DNA of 35,505 nt from a virus. The stretch lies in the IMG/VR virus record IMGVR_UViG_3300030101_001612, positions 1-35,505 of that record. One strand, written 5' to 3'. Shown piece after piece: positions 17,301-24,521 of the stretch. A program made the position numbers and the translations under genes. Numbering within the stretch: position 1 is the first letter of the stretch; each line of letters begins with the position of its first letter. The notes beneath the pieces are model-generated. The model was not told where the DNA came from, did not search any database, and saw nothing but the letters and a program-made list of their open reading frames with translations.

Positions 17301-17885
17301 GTCATTTACAGAAAAAGTAAGTGCTAAAGGAAAGCTTTCTGTTGTTGTGACATCTAACCTGCCATGAACATTTTCTTCTGCACTACCAACTTTATAAACT
17401 TGTAAATAATCTATATCTACAGTACCCCCTGCATTCATGTAAAATCTAAGTCTATTTGTATTTACACTGCCTTGAACCCAAAAAGATTGTAATGTTCTAT
17501 AGCTAGAACTTGTTCCTGCCGAGCCTGACGGAACTAAAGTTGAATTAAAAACAGTATGATTACCTCCTGTTCCAACATGATTTGCTAACAAAAAACTACC
17601 TCCTCTATTATAATTTTTAAACCTGACTTGAACCATATATCTATGACCCTCTGTAAGGCTTGCAGGTTGTTCAAAGTAAGAACAATTTGCTGTGCTTGTT
17701 TTTTTAATATGACCACCTGTGATTGACCACAATTGAGAACAAGAAGAACCTGAAGGCTGTGTTAAAACCCAATCAGTATTACTAGAAAAGCCTGCATTAT
17801 TTACAATGTTACCACTAGCACCCATACCATATCTAGGGGTGTTAAGATTGCTCTCTAATAATTCTATTTCTATACTTTTACTCAT
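14367..17885 (-). CDS. Large tail-tip/baseplate protein with CBM-like N-terminal insertion
   Basis: 1172 residues from ATG 17885. This start is preferred over an ATG 45 nt upstream because it forms TAAAATG with the preceding stop. Residues about 20-165 look like a carbohydrate-binding jelly roll: NNAGFSSNTDWVLTQPSG, SYFEQPASLTEGHRYMVQVR and TVDIDYLQVYKVG. After residue 190 a conserved tail region follows (RKGAFSKTFEIPATNNNNKV, RIIIGGFFSIRGLLQVKEN), seen in tail proteins of many Bacteroidota phages. The C-terminus has LSFRKLVYIDGVYYRLIKVI, then DYKPHLNETTKVELQQMSFG, a tail-tip (Tal-like) pattern, and ends in acidic/glycine residues. It likely forms the tip and contacts host glycans. The exact equivalent of lambda J is not provable here. 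Confidence 0.7.
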   Translation of the reverse strand: MSKSIEIELLESNLNTPRYGMGASGNIVNNAGFSSNTDWVLTQPSGSSCSQLWSITGGHIKKTSTANCSYFEQPASLTEGHRYMVQVRFKNYNRGGSFLLANHVGTGGNHTVFNSTLVPSGSAGTSSSYRTLQSFWVQGSVNTNRLRFYMNAGGTVDIDYLQVYKVGSAEENVHGRLDVTTTESFPLALTFSVNDPTQIDARKGAFSKTFEIPATNNNNKVLKYFGIPNSTNLGASIFNKISCRIIIGGFFSIRGLLQVKENTRIDDMPISYSCVFFGDNLEWSTAIGTKYLSDLELANSTDLEVSAKNIITSWNQDNATQTTDVLTGTQSTNTSPVVYPVSTYGYTNQNSTFIRTLALNRTQEEVDYLKNGTALSGKKSIMGSPNHSKNYKNADPTSDWRPMVWVYNMIHQIFADAGYKIESNFIESDNFKKLLYASPNFTYNNPNIRYTNFSFLANFKNNTKTNCSAANNSTLTFHNEQHSIFRTWLGSGNRFWAPDGDREAINIASDSVLNMPWAVTRIKFDNASCNAYQSNVGGSGRFQPATGEIVNNSSVLQQSTLISTAGLGTSNNPFYSVFTIGESGYYTCSTKNIMYYYNFNSGFWTGSGTSTASSVLKLYGGLTWQVKRTGTTINEWKGFGEGDGAEDEFGNVIPQQELTPTNGIRRSVSSYSFGDTLEEHQVQGYLQKGDQLRVCFMYWNPRRRADQTGGNVTDGSHMIQYGVTSGQTTTINYNLELIGGKYNNFGNGNGVVGIELIKPDEVEYMSTYNLQDILPNDQKQLDFVKGLAHSFNLQFSTDNASRTVNIEPYNDFYLPPSQAVDWTEKLDRSKEMVTSFLETNLTRRLVFKYKEDSKDRRVKWMGENYFENIPDMYPRIIDLGDSFPVGETVFQNPFFSSTYESQNPYLVSEPPYTSRSSDPSANFYSAALWEKLYPVKADAKGKEFQPRLLYYNKVQNLSSSTTHTNPPYDWGFSSIWDSNVAERPANSAANVMVPDVTFFTTGGFNTAYGTGWTGNICSAVFINRYEFTNQFGLCYGDYWAKDYDPATNSYNAVGNQRGLGLYSRFYASMISDLAANPKKTIAFFDLKITDITELSFRKLVYIDGVYYRLIKVIDYKPHLNETTKVELQQMSFGEGEQAPNIVFINENTSGSGSNTGGGAYDPRSTDVPIDID

Positions 17886-17886
17886 T

Positions 17887-20076
17887 TTAGTTTCTTTGTG
17901 TTGATACAGGATGAGAATACATAAATTCAAAAGTTATTGTAACATAACCTTTTTGTTTGTCGTAGACATTGACCTCTGAATTTGTTATCACAATAGGTAA
18001 CATTTGATAGTTAGTTGGATGCTTGCCACTACCATAAATTGTACCTCCATTTGCTCTTAATTGAGCTTCCCTTTTATGAAACACGGAGTTAATACTTGGG
18101 TTTGCTTCATTTGCAGCATATTTCATTAATTCTTCTGTCCATACATTAGGAGATGTTGCACAAGTTCTTAGCCATTCTGCTTGAACCTCATTTAAAGGTT
18201 GTGTTGTGGCAGTACCCATTTTTATAGTTTTTGATGACAAGACCTCTACACCACCTTTATGAACGTCTCTACCTCTTAGAGTATCTCCAATATGGTATGT
18301 GTAAGGGTTTGGTAAAACAGTAGACGAAGGAAGTGTAGAACCAGAAACAGTGCTTGTTCCATATGGATATTGGGTATATCCACTACTAAAAGGAACACCT
18401 GATTGAAGAACATTTGAACCCTTTCTTAATATAGTGTCTTTTGTATTTGCATAACTTATTGTTACATTTTCTTTACAGGTATATGATGAAATTCCTCCTG
18501 TTACATCTAGCCAATGTAATTTAAAATATTTAGGTAATGTTGTATCATCAGCAATAGTGCCTGAAAATCTTCTGATGATAAAATTTGTTGTAGCATCACT
18601 TCTTAATTCTGTATAATAAACACCTGCATATGTGTTAGCATCATTAGAGCTAGGCTGCATATCTCTGTCAATGGTGTAAAATCTCATCTCAAACATATTT
18701 GTTTGTTCAAAACCTGTTCCATTTCCTTGTGTGGTGGTTTTACTAACACCTCTAACCCTATAGTAAGCAACCTCATCATTTAAAAATAAAGCATCAGCAG
18801 GAGTATTACTAGCACCATCTGTATCTATTCTATATCTTGTGTATGTTGTTCCACCATTCAACCTATCAGCCTGTACAGGAGAACTTTCATGTATAATATC
18901 TGTGTTTATAAATACAGGTGAGACATTTTGAGCACACTGTTTTCTTTGTGTTCTTGGCCAAACACCTGTAACACCATTTATTGTAGTTTTAGGTAACAAG
19001 TTTCTATTCCAATCAAACAATCTACCATTTCTTAATAATGTATGAGATTCACTAAACGCTGTTACTTCTATATAAAAATCTTCTATTAAATCAGAAGTAT
19101 TGTTTGCGTTACCTGATGTTTCTCCTGCAGCACTATCAAAATTTACTCTAAATATACTTTCATTGTTTGTCCTGTCTTGATTCCATTGAAGCTGCTCTAA
19201 GGTATCTGTCATTCTTACCTCCTTACCCATTTTTATTCTATTAGATGGCGTAGGCATTTCATAAGTTAAGTTTGGTGCTGCATTTTGATGTTGTCTAGCA
19301 TAAGTTCTTGATGTTCCCCATCCACTTTGAGAATATCCATATATAGCTCCAAAATTTTGACCAGGTAGATAAGAAAAGTTATAAGGGTCAAAAACATTGT
19401 TAAGAAGAGTTATGCCTGTATAACTTGTTTTAAAACTACCTGAATCAGTAGCTTCTCTGACTATACCACTAGAATCTAAAATTTCTGTTCTAGCCTGAAC
19501 TCTAATTGTTCTATATGTTCCATTATATGATTGAATAAATTTATTACTCCAAACAGGTTCATTTAAATTGTCTTGTTGTTTTAAACCACCATTTAAACCA
19601 CCATAGTTTGGATGATTCCAAGTTCCCTTGCCATTTGGTATTAAAGAATAACTAACCAAATCTTTGCATACCTCACCAATGTCTATTGTAAATTTATGTC
19701 CATAATTTGTGATTCTACCATCACCACCATCTATAGGGTCAATATTAGCAATATTTTTTATGTCTCTTGATTTTCTTATTGTAGCAATTTTTACCCAATC
19801 AGCAGGAAAAACAGAATCTTGTTTATTTGAAACTGCATAAATATCAAACAAAACATTAATCACATCTCCATCCCCACTACTATAATTACTAGCTAAAGGC
19901 TCATCTGATTCTGTTATAAGACCTGACTGCCACAGTATACTATATACTATTGGTTGATTGGCACTTAATATTCTTGAATGAGCATAATAATAATTATTTT
20001 GCCTATTAGGGCTGCTATTACTATCATTACTTGGGTCTAACAAAAAACTTATTGTACCATTTATTCCATAACTCAT
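17887..20076 (-). CDS. Tail protein, probable distal-tail/baseplate component (729 aa)
   Basis: 729 residues, mostly beta-strand with many Asn, Ser, Thr and Tyr. The N-terminus (GINGTISFLLDPSNDSNSSP, YYYAHSRILSANQPIVYSIL) and the ending NVYDKQKGYVTITFEFMYSH look like beta domains closing a ring, as in distal-tail proteins. Inside are repeated aromatic-rich strands (TYARQHQNAAPNLTYEMP). It lies between the LamG-fused protein and the tail-tip protein with 2-4 nt gaps, so the three are probably co-translated. Identity as a distal-tail or baseplate hub protein is inferred from size and neighbours; I do not recognise a specific family. Confidence 0.6.
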   Translation of the reverse strand: MSYGINGTISFLLDPSNDSNSSPNRQNNYYYAHSRILSANQPIVYSILWQSGLITESDEPLASNYSSGDGDVINVLFDIYAVSNKQDSVFPADWVKIATIRKSRDIKNIANIDPIDGGDGRITNYGHKFTIDIGEVCKDLVSYSLIPNGKGTWNHPNYGGLNGGLKQQDNLNEPVWSNKFIQSYNGTYRTIRVQARTEILDSSGIVREATDSGSFKTSYTGITLLNNVFDPYNFSYLPGQNFGAIYGYSQSGWGTSRTYARQHQNAAPNLTYEMPTPSNRIKMGKEVRMTDTLEQLQWNQDRTNNESIFRVNFDSAAGETSGNANNTSDLIEDFYIEVTAFSESHTLLRNGRLFDWNRNLLPKTTINGVTGVWPRTQRKQCAQNVSPVFINTDIIHESSPVQADRLNGGTTYTRYRIDTDGASNTPADALFLNDEVAYYRVRGVSKTTTQGNGTGFEQTNMFEMRFYTIDRDMQPSSNDANTYAGVYYTELRSDATTNFIIRRFSGTIADDTTLPKYFKLHWLDVTGGISSYTCKENVTISYANTKDTILRKGSNVLQSGVPFSSGYTQYPYGTSTVSGSTLPSSTVLPNPYTYHIGDTLRGRDVHKGGVEVLSSKTIKMGTATTQPLNEVQAEWLRTCATSPNVWTEELMKYAANEANPSINSVFHKREAQLRANGGTIYGSGKHPTNYQMLPIVITNSEVNVYDKQKGYVTITFEFMYSHPVSTQRN

Positions 20077-20079
20077 ATC

Positions 20080-21258
20080 TTAATATATTTTATATTTTTT
20101 ATTTAAATAGTCCACCACTTTATCTTTTTCATTATTATTTAAAAACCTATTATAAATTATTATTTCTTGTACATGTCCTCTAAAATAAGTATCTGCTGCA
20201 CCTAAATCTATATGACCTATATTAAAAGGTGCTTGGTTAAACCCATTTGAATTATTAAAAGCAGTAGCTGTTATTGTGTGCTCGCTATTATTATTATATT
20301 GTAAGTGAAAGGTTAAATCATTTATTCTTGCACAAGCTATATGATTTACTGTTCCTAACTCTAAGTTGTTTGTAACTAAGTTTTCACCATCACCATTATC
20401 GTCTAAGGCTTTAAAATTAACTCTTCCTGAAGAATTTACACCAAAATTCAATCTATCTCCACCCTCTCTATAGCCTACAACTCTTTGTAATAATGTCGTG
20501 GTTGCGTCTGCTTTAGCAACATAAAAGATAGATAAGTCATTACCTGTTATAGGGCAGTTATTTGAAGAAACAAATTCTTTTGGCGAACCACTAAAAACTA
20601 TTCTAGTTTTATCTTTTGCACCACCATATGTCAATCTTGTAGGTCTATTTGCTTTTGTACTCTGTCTAACAGAATTATCATTTCCTGATTGGTCTTTCCA
20701 TACAGAAACATCATTAAATGGTGGAGTGAATGTAGTGCCTGCATCTGCTCTTAACCACGCCACTAAATCGCTAATAGTATTTGGAGAGGTTGAAACAGGC
20801 CTGAAACATTTACTAAATACCTTCCATGTGAAAGACATTCTTATTTGTATCAGTTGATCATTAGCAACTTCTTTGACTCTTTCTAATGTTAAGCTCTCAT
20901 CTTGCAAAAAAGCCTGTATCGGAGCAGCATTTGTTGTTTCTGCTTGATAGTGTTTTAAAAAATCATCAAGCCACTCTGTTGCTAAATCTTGTAAATTTTC
21001 CCACCTTTGGTCAATAGTTTCGTTTTGTTGGTCAGTTCGTGTGTATAGGTCAGAAAAATATACTAAAAAACTATACTCTTCCCAACCACTATTTACACCA
21101 ACTTCAGGAAAAACCGAGTCAGGAGGTGAAATAAGTAAAGATGGATATATAGTATTATGATTATCATTAAATTCTTCTGTAAAACCAAACTTTTTATCTC
21201 CATAAACCCATTTAGATTTCATTACCTCTACAATGTCTGTTAATTTTATTATTGCCAT
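20080..21258 (-). CDS. Tail-terminator-like protein fused to a LamG/concanavalin-type lectin domain
   Basis: Residues 1-160 resemble a tail terminator/completion protein: LTDIVEVMKSKWVYGDKKFG, a YSFLVYFSDLYTRTDQQNET strand-helix, and RVKEVANDQLIQIRMSFTWK. A short linker (STSPNTI) leads to a LamG/ConA-like sandwich (about 163-392) with SDLVAWLRADAGT, VSVWKDQSGNDNSVRQST, LSIFYVAKADATTT, NHIACARINDLTFHLQYNN and a closing VQEIIIYNRFLNNNEKDKVV. Such domains bind sugars or sulphated glycans. A display function grafted onto a tail component would let virions bind polysaccharide. Order in the operon: chaperones, this gene, tail proteins. Confidence 0.7.
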   Translation of the reverse strand: MAIIKLTDIVEVMKSKWVYGDKKFGFTEEFNDNHNTIYPSLLISPPDSVFPEVGVNSGWEEYSFLVYFSDLYTRTDQQNETIDQRWENLQDLATEWLDDFLKHYQAETTNAAPIQAFLQDESLTLERVKEVANDQLIQIRMSFTWKVFSKCFRPVSTSPNTISDLVAWLRADAGTTFTPPFNDVSVWKDQSGNDNSVRQSTKANRPTRLTYGGAKDKTRIVFSGSPKEFVSSNNCPITGNDLSIFYVAKADATTTLLQRVVGYREGGDRLNFGVNSSGRVNFKALDDNGDGENLVTNNLELGTVNHIACARINDLTFHLQYNNNSEHTITATAFNNSNGFNQAPFNIGHIDLGAADTYFRGHVQEIIIYNRFLNNNEKDKVVDYLNKKYKIY

Positions 21259-21498
21259 TTACGCATCTACCTTATTTGGGTTTGCAATCTTCTCACTCAC
21301 CCTTGATTCATACTCATTTTTTGCACTTACCCAACTTAAATACGTCAAAACTTTATATAAGTTAGTGTTTTTAACGCTGTCTATTGGGTTTTCTGTTGGC
21401 GTATTAAACACACCCTTCTCAGCTAAAAGATATAAGCTGTTAAGCCATCCAAAAGGCTCTACATACGTTTTTAATAACCCTTTAGTCTTTACTGCCAT
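21259..21498 (-). CDS. Tail assembly chaperone, second frame (gpT-like)
   Basis: 79 residues from ATG 21498, which overlaps the upstream stop as TGATG; a TTG one codon earlier is the only upstream alternative. The sequence has a conserved core (YVEPFGWLNSLYLLAEKGVF, then NTNLYKVLTYLSWVSAKNEY) that I associate with the small protein following tail chaperones in flavobacterial phages. It may be made alone through stop-start coupling, or as a fusion with the 230-residue protein by a -1 shift on the A6 run at 21510-21515, as with gpG/gpGT of lambda. The chaperone pair recruits tube protein to the tape measure. Confidence 0.6.
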   Translation of the reverse strand: MAVKTKGLLKTYVEPFGWLNSLYLLAEKGVFNTPTENPIDSVKNTNLYKVLTYLSWVSAKNEYESRVSEKIANPNKVDA

Positions 21499-22190
21499 CA
21501 AGCTTTGCCTTTTTTCACCGAATACATACTGAAAAGTGTCAGCAATTTTTGATTTTGATTGGTCAAAAAAAAAGCGAACTCAAATACTTTGTCCATTGTT
21601 AATTTTTTAAATTTTTCTGTTTTTTCAGGTATCAATTCATCATCAAATTCTTCTCCATTCCTTCTACAAAGTATTGCCATTTGTTGAGGTAACACATCAA
21701 ACCTACCATTTGTAAACTGCTCAACACTTTTTTCTAATTGAGTTGTTTCTATAAAATCTCCAAAAGTATTGTCTTTTAAAAATTCTTTTGGAAAATAATA
21801 TGTCTCACCTTCACAATCAAAACTGTTTATGCCTTGTGGCTCATATTCTTTTGTTAAATAATTTATTACATCTAAAACTTTATTTACATCTTCTATTTTT
21901 GTTTTTTTAACATGTTCCTTTTTCATACCTGTTACATAGCTAAAAATATCTTGATTTAACAACATTTCATTCTCAAATTCTGCGTCTTGCAGTATTTTTT
22001 CGTAATAATCATTGTCTTTATATGTTTCTTCTATGTAGTTTTCTTTTAATTCTGCAGATTTTGTATGTTTTTTGATTATTTGCAACAAGTCTGTGTACCA
22101 TTGTACAGTCATATCCTTCCAATCTGTTGGAATTTCAATATCTGCATATTCATTGCTCTCAATTTCTTTAATTCTAACTGTTAAGCTCAT
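21498..22190 (-). CDS. Tail assembly chaperone (gpG-like), putative
   Basis: 230 residues. The N-terminus IEIPTDWKDMTVQWYTDLLQ followed by a helical centre (LLNQDIFSYVTGMKKEHV) and the end (FDVLPQQMAILCRRNGEEFD, then KVFEFAFFLTNQNQKLL) match the pattern of Bacteroidota phage tail-assembly chaperones. These start with a W-x-D-x-T strand and end in a helical AILxR block. It is unusually far from its expected client: the tape measure lies 9 kb further on. A run of six A (21510-21515) five codons before the stop is positioned for a -1 frameshift into the next gene. Confidence 0.6.
   Translation of the reverse strand: MSLTVRIKEIESNEYADIEIPTDWKDMTVQWYTDLLQIIKKHTKSAELKENYIEETYKDNDYYEKILQDAEFENEMLLNQDIFSYVTGMKKEHVKKTKIEDVNKVLDVINYLTKEYEPQGINSFDCEGETYYFPKEFLKDNTFGDFIETTQLEKSVEQFTNGRFDVLPQQMAILCRRNGEEFDDELIPEKTEKFKKLTMDKVFEFAFFLTNQNQKLLTLFSMYSVKKGKA
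21509..21516 (-). other. Candidate -1 frameshift site in the tail chaperone pair
   Basis: The minus strand reads GTG AAA AAA GGC AAA GCT TGA. A one-base slip back after the second AAA continues AGG CAA AGC TTG ATG and enters the frame of the 79-residue gene without a stop, joining the two proteins. The heptamer G AAA AAA is not the ideal X XXY YYZ, so any efficiency is uncertain. Confidence 0.4.
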
Positions 22191-22602
22191 TTGTTTTTCT
22201 TTTTATTTTAAGTAATCTCTTTTGTATTTCATCTTTTGTTTTTATATCAGTCAATATATCAGAAGTTTCCCCTACAAAATCTAGTGTCTTTTCAAAAAGA
22301 AGTTCACTTAGTTTTTCAATATGCTCACAATTTCTTTTATTTTTTATACCTGTTAAAAACCCCATACTAGAATACATAATTAAATTAGGTATCATATATG
22401 CCCATTCATTTAACCTATCATTTGTCTTTACCATTTTTTTAAAAGCATTGACGTAATTGACTATGTTGGCTAAAATTTCGTTATAATCACAAAATTTATC
22501 AGAATTATAATCTTCTGTAGCTTCATAAATCACGCTTTGTATAAACTTCATGTATTTTTCAAGAAGTTTGGCGTGTTTTTTATTTAAGCTATACATTTTC
22601 AT
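22174..22602 (-). CDS. Hypothetical protein after the terminase (142 aa)
   Basis: Unrecognised helical protein, rich in Lys and Asn (LEKYMKFIQSVIYEATEDYN, AFKKMVKTNDRLNEWAYMIP, KRLLKIKRKTNELNS). I place the start at ATG 22602 (or ATG 22596) rather than the upstream TTG 22626, because that codon lies inside the -7-like box of late promoter B. The 3' end overlaps the chaperone gene by 17 nt. It would be the first gene of a transcript beginning after TerL and could be part of tail assembly or a late regulator. There are no cysteine or membrane motifs. Confidence 0.6.
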   Translation of the reverse strand: MKMYSLNKKHAKLLEKYMKFIQSVIYEATEDYNSDKFCDYNEILANIVNYVNAFKKMVKTNDRLNEWAYMIPNLIMYSSMGFLTGIKNKRNCEHIEKLSELLFEKTLDFVGETSDILTDIKTKDEIQKRLLKIKRKTNELNS

Positions 22603-22623
22603 AAAGTTTTTCCATTTATTTCG

Positions 22624-22667
22624 CAATATTATAATTTTTTTTAGTATAAAACTAGAAGTTTTTGGAA
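22624..22667 (-). promoter_or_regulatory. Putative late promoter, site B (tail genes)
   Basis: On the minus strand TTCCAAAAACTTC (22667 to 22655) is followed after 23 nt by TAATATTG (22631 to 22624), one mismatch from TAnnTTTG. Upstream it shares ATATKCTCAYT with site C at 26173. It lies in the 50-bp gap after TerL and would start the tail-gene transcript. Confidence 0.6.
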
Positions 22668-22678
22668 ATGAGCATATT

Positions 22679-24136
22679 TTAATTAAAATAAACTATTTTA
22701 CTTCTGTTCCACATATTTTTATTTATTGCCATAACTAAACAATCTACCATGTCATCGTGTTTTGCAGAAGGAAATTTTACAAGCTGTTGTATAAACTCTT
22801 CGTTCCATTTTCCTGCTAACAAACTTACTCTTCCTGATTCTAAAGTTGCAGATATGTCCTGAACTCTTGCAACTTTGTCTTTTGATGGTGGCTTATCTTC
22901 TCTTACATTCAATCCTGTTTCTTTTTGTAGTGTTTGAACAATAGACTTTCCTGATGCCTTTGGTTCTACATAAATTCTACTTCTGTTTGTATATCCGTTC
23001 TTTTGCACCCATTGAGGTATGAATTTTACCAAATCAGGAAACTCCTTATGTACATTTATACAATCAATGATTTGCCATCTATTATTTTTGTAAATGTATG
23101 CTAAAAGTGCAGAAGGGTCATTCTTTTCGTTAGATGTATATGCAGGGTCAATCACAAAATCAACTGTTGTTTTTTCTCCAATCTCCATTAATTTATATTT
23201 ATCTATCTTTAGCCATTCTGATTTTATCATTCCTGAGTTTAGAGGAGTAGGTGTTTGCATAAGCTGACCTGCATAACCATAGCTTCCCAAAGCTTGTTTA
23301 TAATCTTCTAGTATATCTTTGCTAAATCTATCTGTCCAAAAAAGACCATTATTATCATATTTATCTTGTAGTGATTTTGGTTTGACATCATTTGATAATT
23401 CTGCAGGTATACATATATGTTTATATTTTAATCTTGTGTCATTACCATACAATAAAAAGCCACTTAAATCGTTATCATGTATTCTCTGCATAATAACTAT
23501 TCTGACACCTGTTAAAGGATTATTTAACCTTGAATAGAATGTTGTTCTATACCATTCATTTGCATTTTCTCTTTCTATCTCTGATGCAGCATTTTGGGGA
23601 GATACAGGGTCATCTACCAACAAAAAATCTCCTCCCTGCCCTGTAACTGTTCCTCCTACACTTGTCGCCCTTCGCACCCCCAAAAAATTATTCTCATATC
23701 TTGATTTTAGGTTTTGATCTTTTTTTATGTGAAACACTTCACCCCATCTATCCTTAAACCATTTTGAATTTATTATATCTCTACTTCTAGTTGAGTGTTC
23801 TATAGAAAGTTCTGCAGAATATGAAGCTGTTATAAATCTAAATTTTGGGTTTCTAATCCAACTCCATACAGGAAACATTACTGTTACTAAAAGAGACTTA
23901 GTAGAACGAAAGGGTATATTTATAATTATATCTTTCGTTTTTGGTTTGTTTGCTGTTATTCTTTCTGCTTCCTCTTGTAAAATATCACATAGATATTTAT
24001 GATGCCAATTAGTAGAAAGCTCAATACTAGGTTCAACGATATGCCAAGCTTTTTTAAAAAACTCATAAAAAGATAATTCGCATAATTTTTTCTCTAGTGC
24101 AAATTTTAGTGCTGCATCATTAGCTGTTGAGGTCAT
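22679..24136 (-). CDS. terL: Terminase large subunit
   Basis: 485 residues, normal length. The ATPase half has a degenerate Walker A (IPFRSTKS, residues 74-81), the Walker B FLLVDDP with catalytic acid, and a motif-III region (IVIMQRIHDNDLSGFLL). The nuclease half has VIDPAYT, IYVEPKASGKSI and FPSAKHDDMVDCLVMA, supplying the metal-binding acidic residues of the RNase H-like fold. It translocates and cuts phage DNA at the portal. The first residues overlap the small-subunit gene by 17 nt. Walker A lacks the glycine of the classical GKS/T form, with R-S-T-K-S in its place. Confidence 0.93.
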   Translation of the reverse strand: MTSTANDAALKFALEKKLCELSFYEFFKKAWHIVEPSIELSTNWHHKYLCDILQEEAERITANKPKTKDIIINIPFRSTKSLLVTVMFPVWSWIRNPKFRFITASYSAELSIEHSTRSRDIINSKWFKDRWGEVFHIKKDQNLKSRYENNFLGVRRATSVGGTVTGQGGDFLLVDDPVSPQNAASEIERENANEWYRTTFYSRLNNPLTGVRIVIMQRIHDNDLSGFLLYGNDTRLKYKHICIPAELSNDVKPKSLQDKYDNNGLFWTDRFSKDILEDYKQALGSYGYAGQLMQTPTPLNSGMIKSEWLKIDKYKLMEIGEKTTVDFVIDPAYTSNEKNDPSALLAYIYKNNRWQIIDCINVHKEFPDLVKFIPQWVQKNGYTNRSRIYVEPKASGKSIVQTLQKETGLNVREDKPPSKDKVARVQDISATLESGRVSLLAGKWNEEFIQQLVKFPSAKHDDMVDCLVMAINKNMWNRSKIVYFN

Positions 24137-24521
24137 CTAGTTTAGCTCTTAGTTCTTCTATACTTACATCATCATTTAACTCTATTTTTACTTTTTTAGT
24201 AGTATTGTCGTTTATTTCTGATGATGATAGTTTTGGAACTGTATAATTCAATAATTTTGTTATTGCATTAATATAAGCTTCAGGGTTTTGGTCGTATAAC
24301 TTATCCAAAGCCATTCTTATTTTTGTTGAATGACCTTCTAAAGCCCATGTTAAAGCGTTTCTGCTTATTTTAGTAACACTAACATTGTTTTTCCCACCTT
24401 TCTTTCTGCCCTCTGTATTTATCTTTCCACCATTAGGAAAAAATTTTTGTGCTGTTTCTTTGTAAGGGTTAAGTTTTTTTAAATTACTTTCTCTTAATTT
24501 ATGTCTATCGTCTTTACCCAT
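24120..24521 (-). CDS. terS: Probable terminase small subunit
   Basis: 133 residues immediately before TerL with a 17-nt overlap. It has a basic N-terminus and the segment GRKKGGKNNVSVTKISRNAL, reminiscent of the GRPKGxKNK start of small-terminase-like phage proteins. The helices MALDKLYDQNPEAYINAITKLL and TVPKLSSSEI follow. Such proteins bind the packaging site and load TerL. The acidic C-terminus (DVSIEELRAKLDDL) would be the TerL contact. The call is from pattern and position; the two-domain gene just upstream is an alternative. Confidence 0.65.
   Translation of the reverse strand: MGKDDRHKLRESNLKKLNPYKETAQKFFPNGGKINTEGRKKGGKNNVSVTKISRNALTWALEGHSTKIRMALDKLYDQNPEAYINAITKLLNYTVPKLSSSEINDNTTKKVKIELNDDVSIEELRAKLDDLNS

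Noticed and set aside
22603-22626. TTG 22626 as start of the gene after terminase
   Set aside because: It overlaps the -7-like box of late promoter B; ATG 22602 or 22596 fits a transcript from that promoter.
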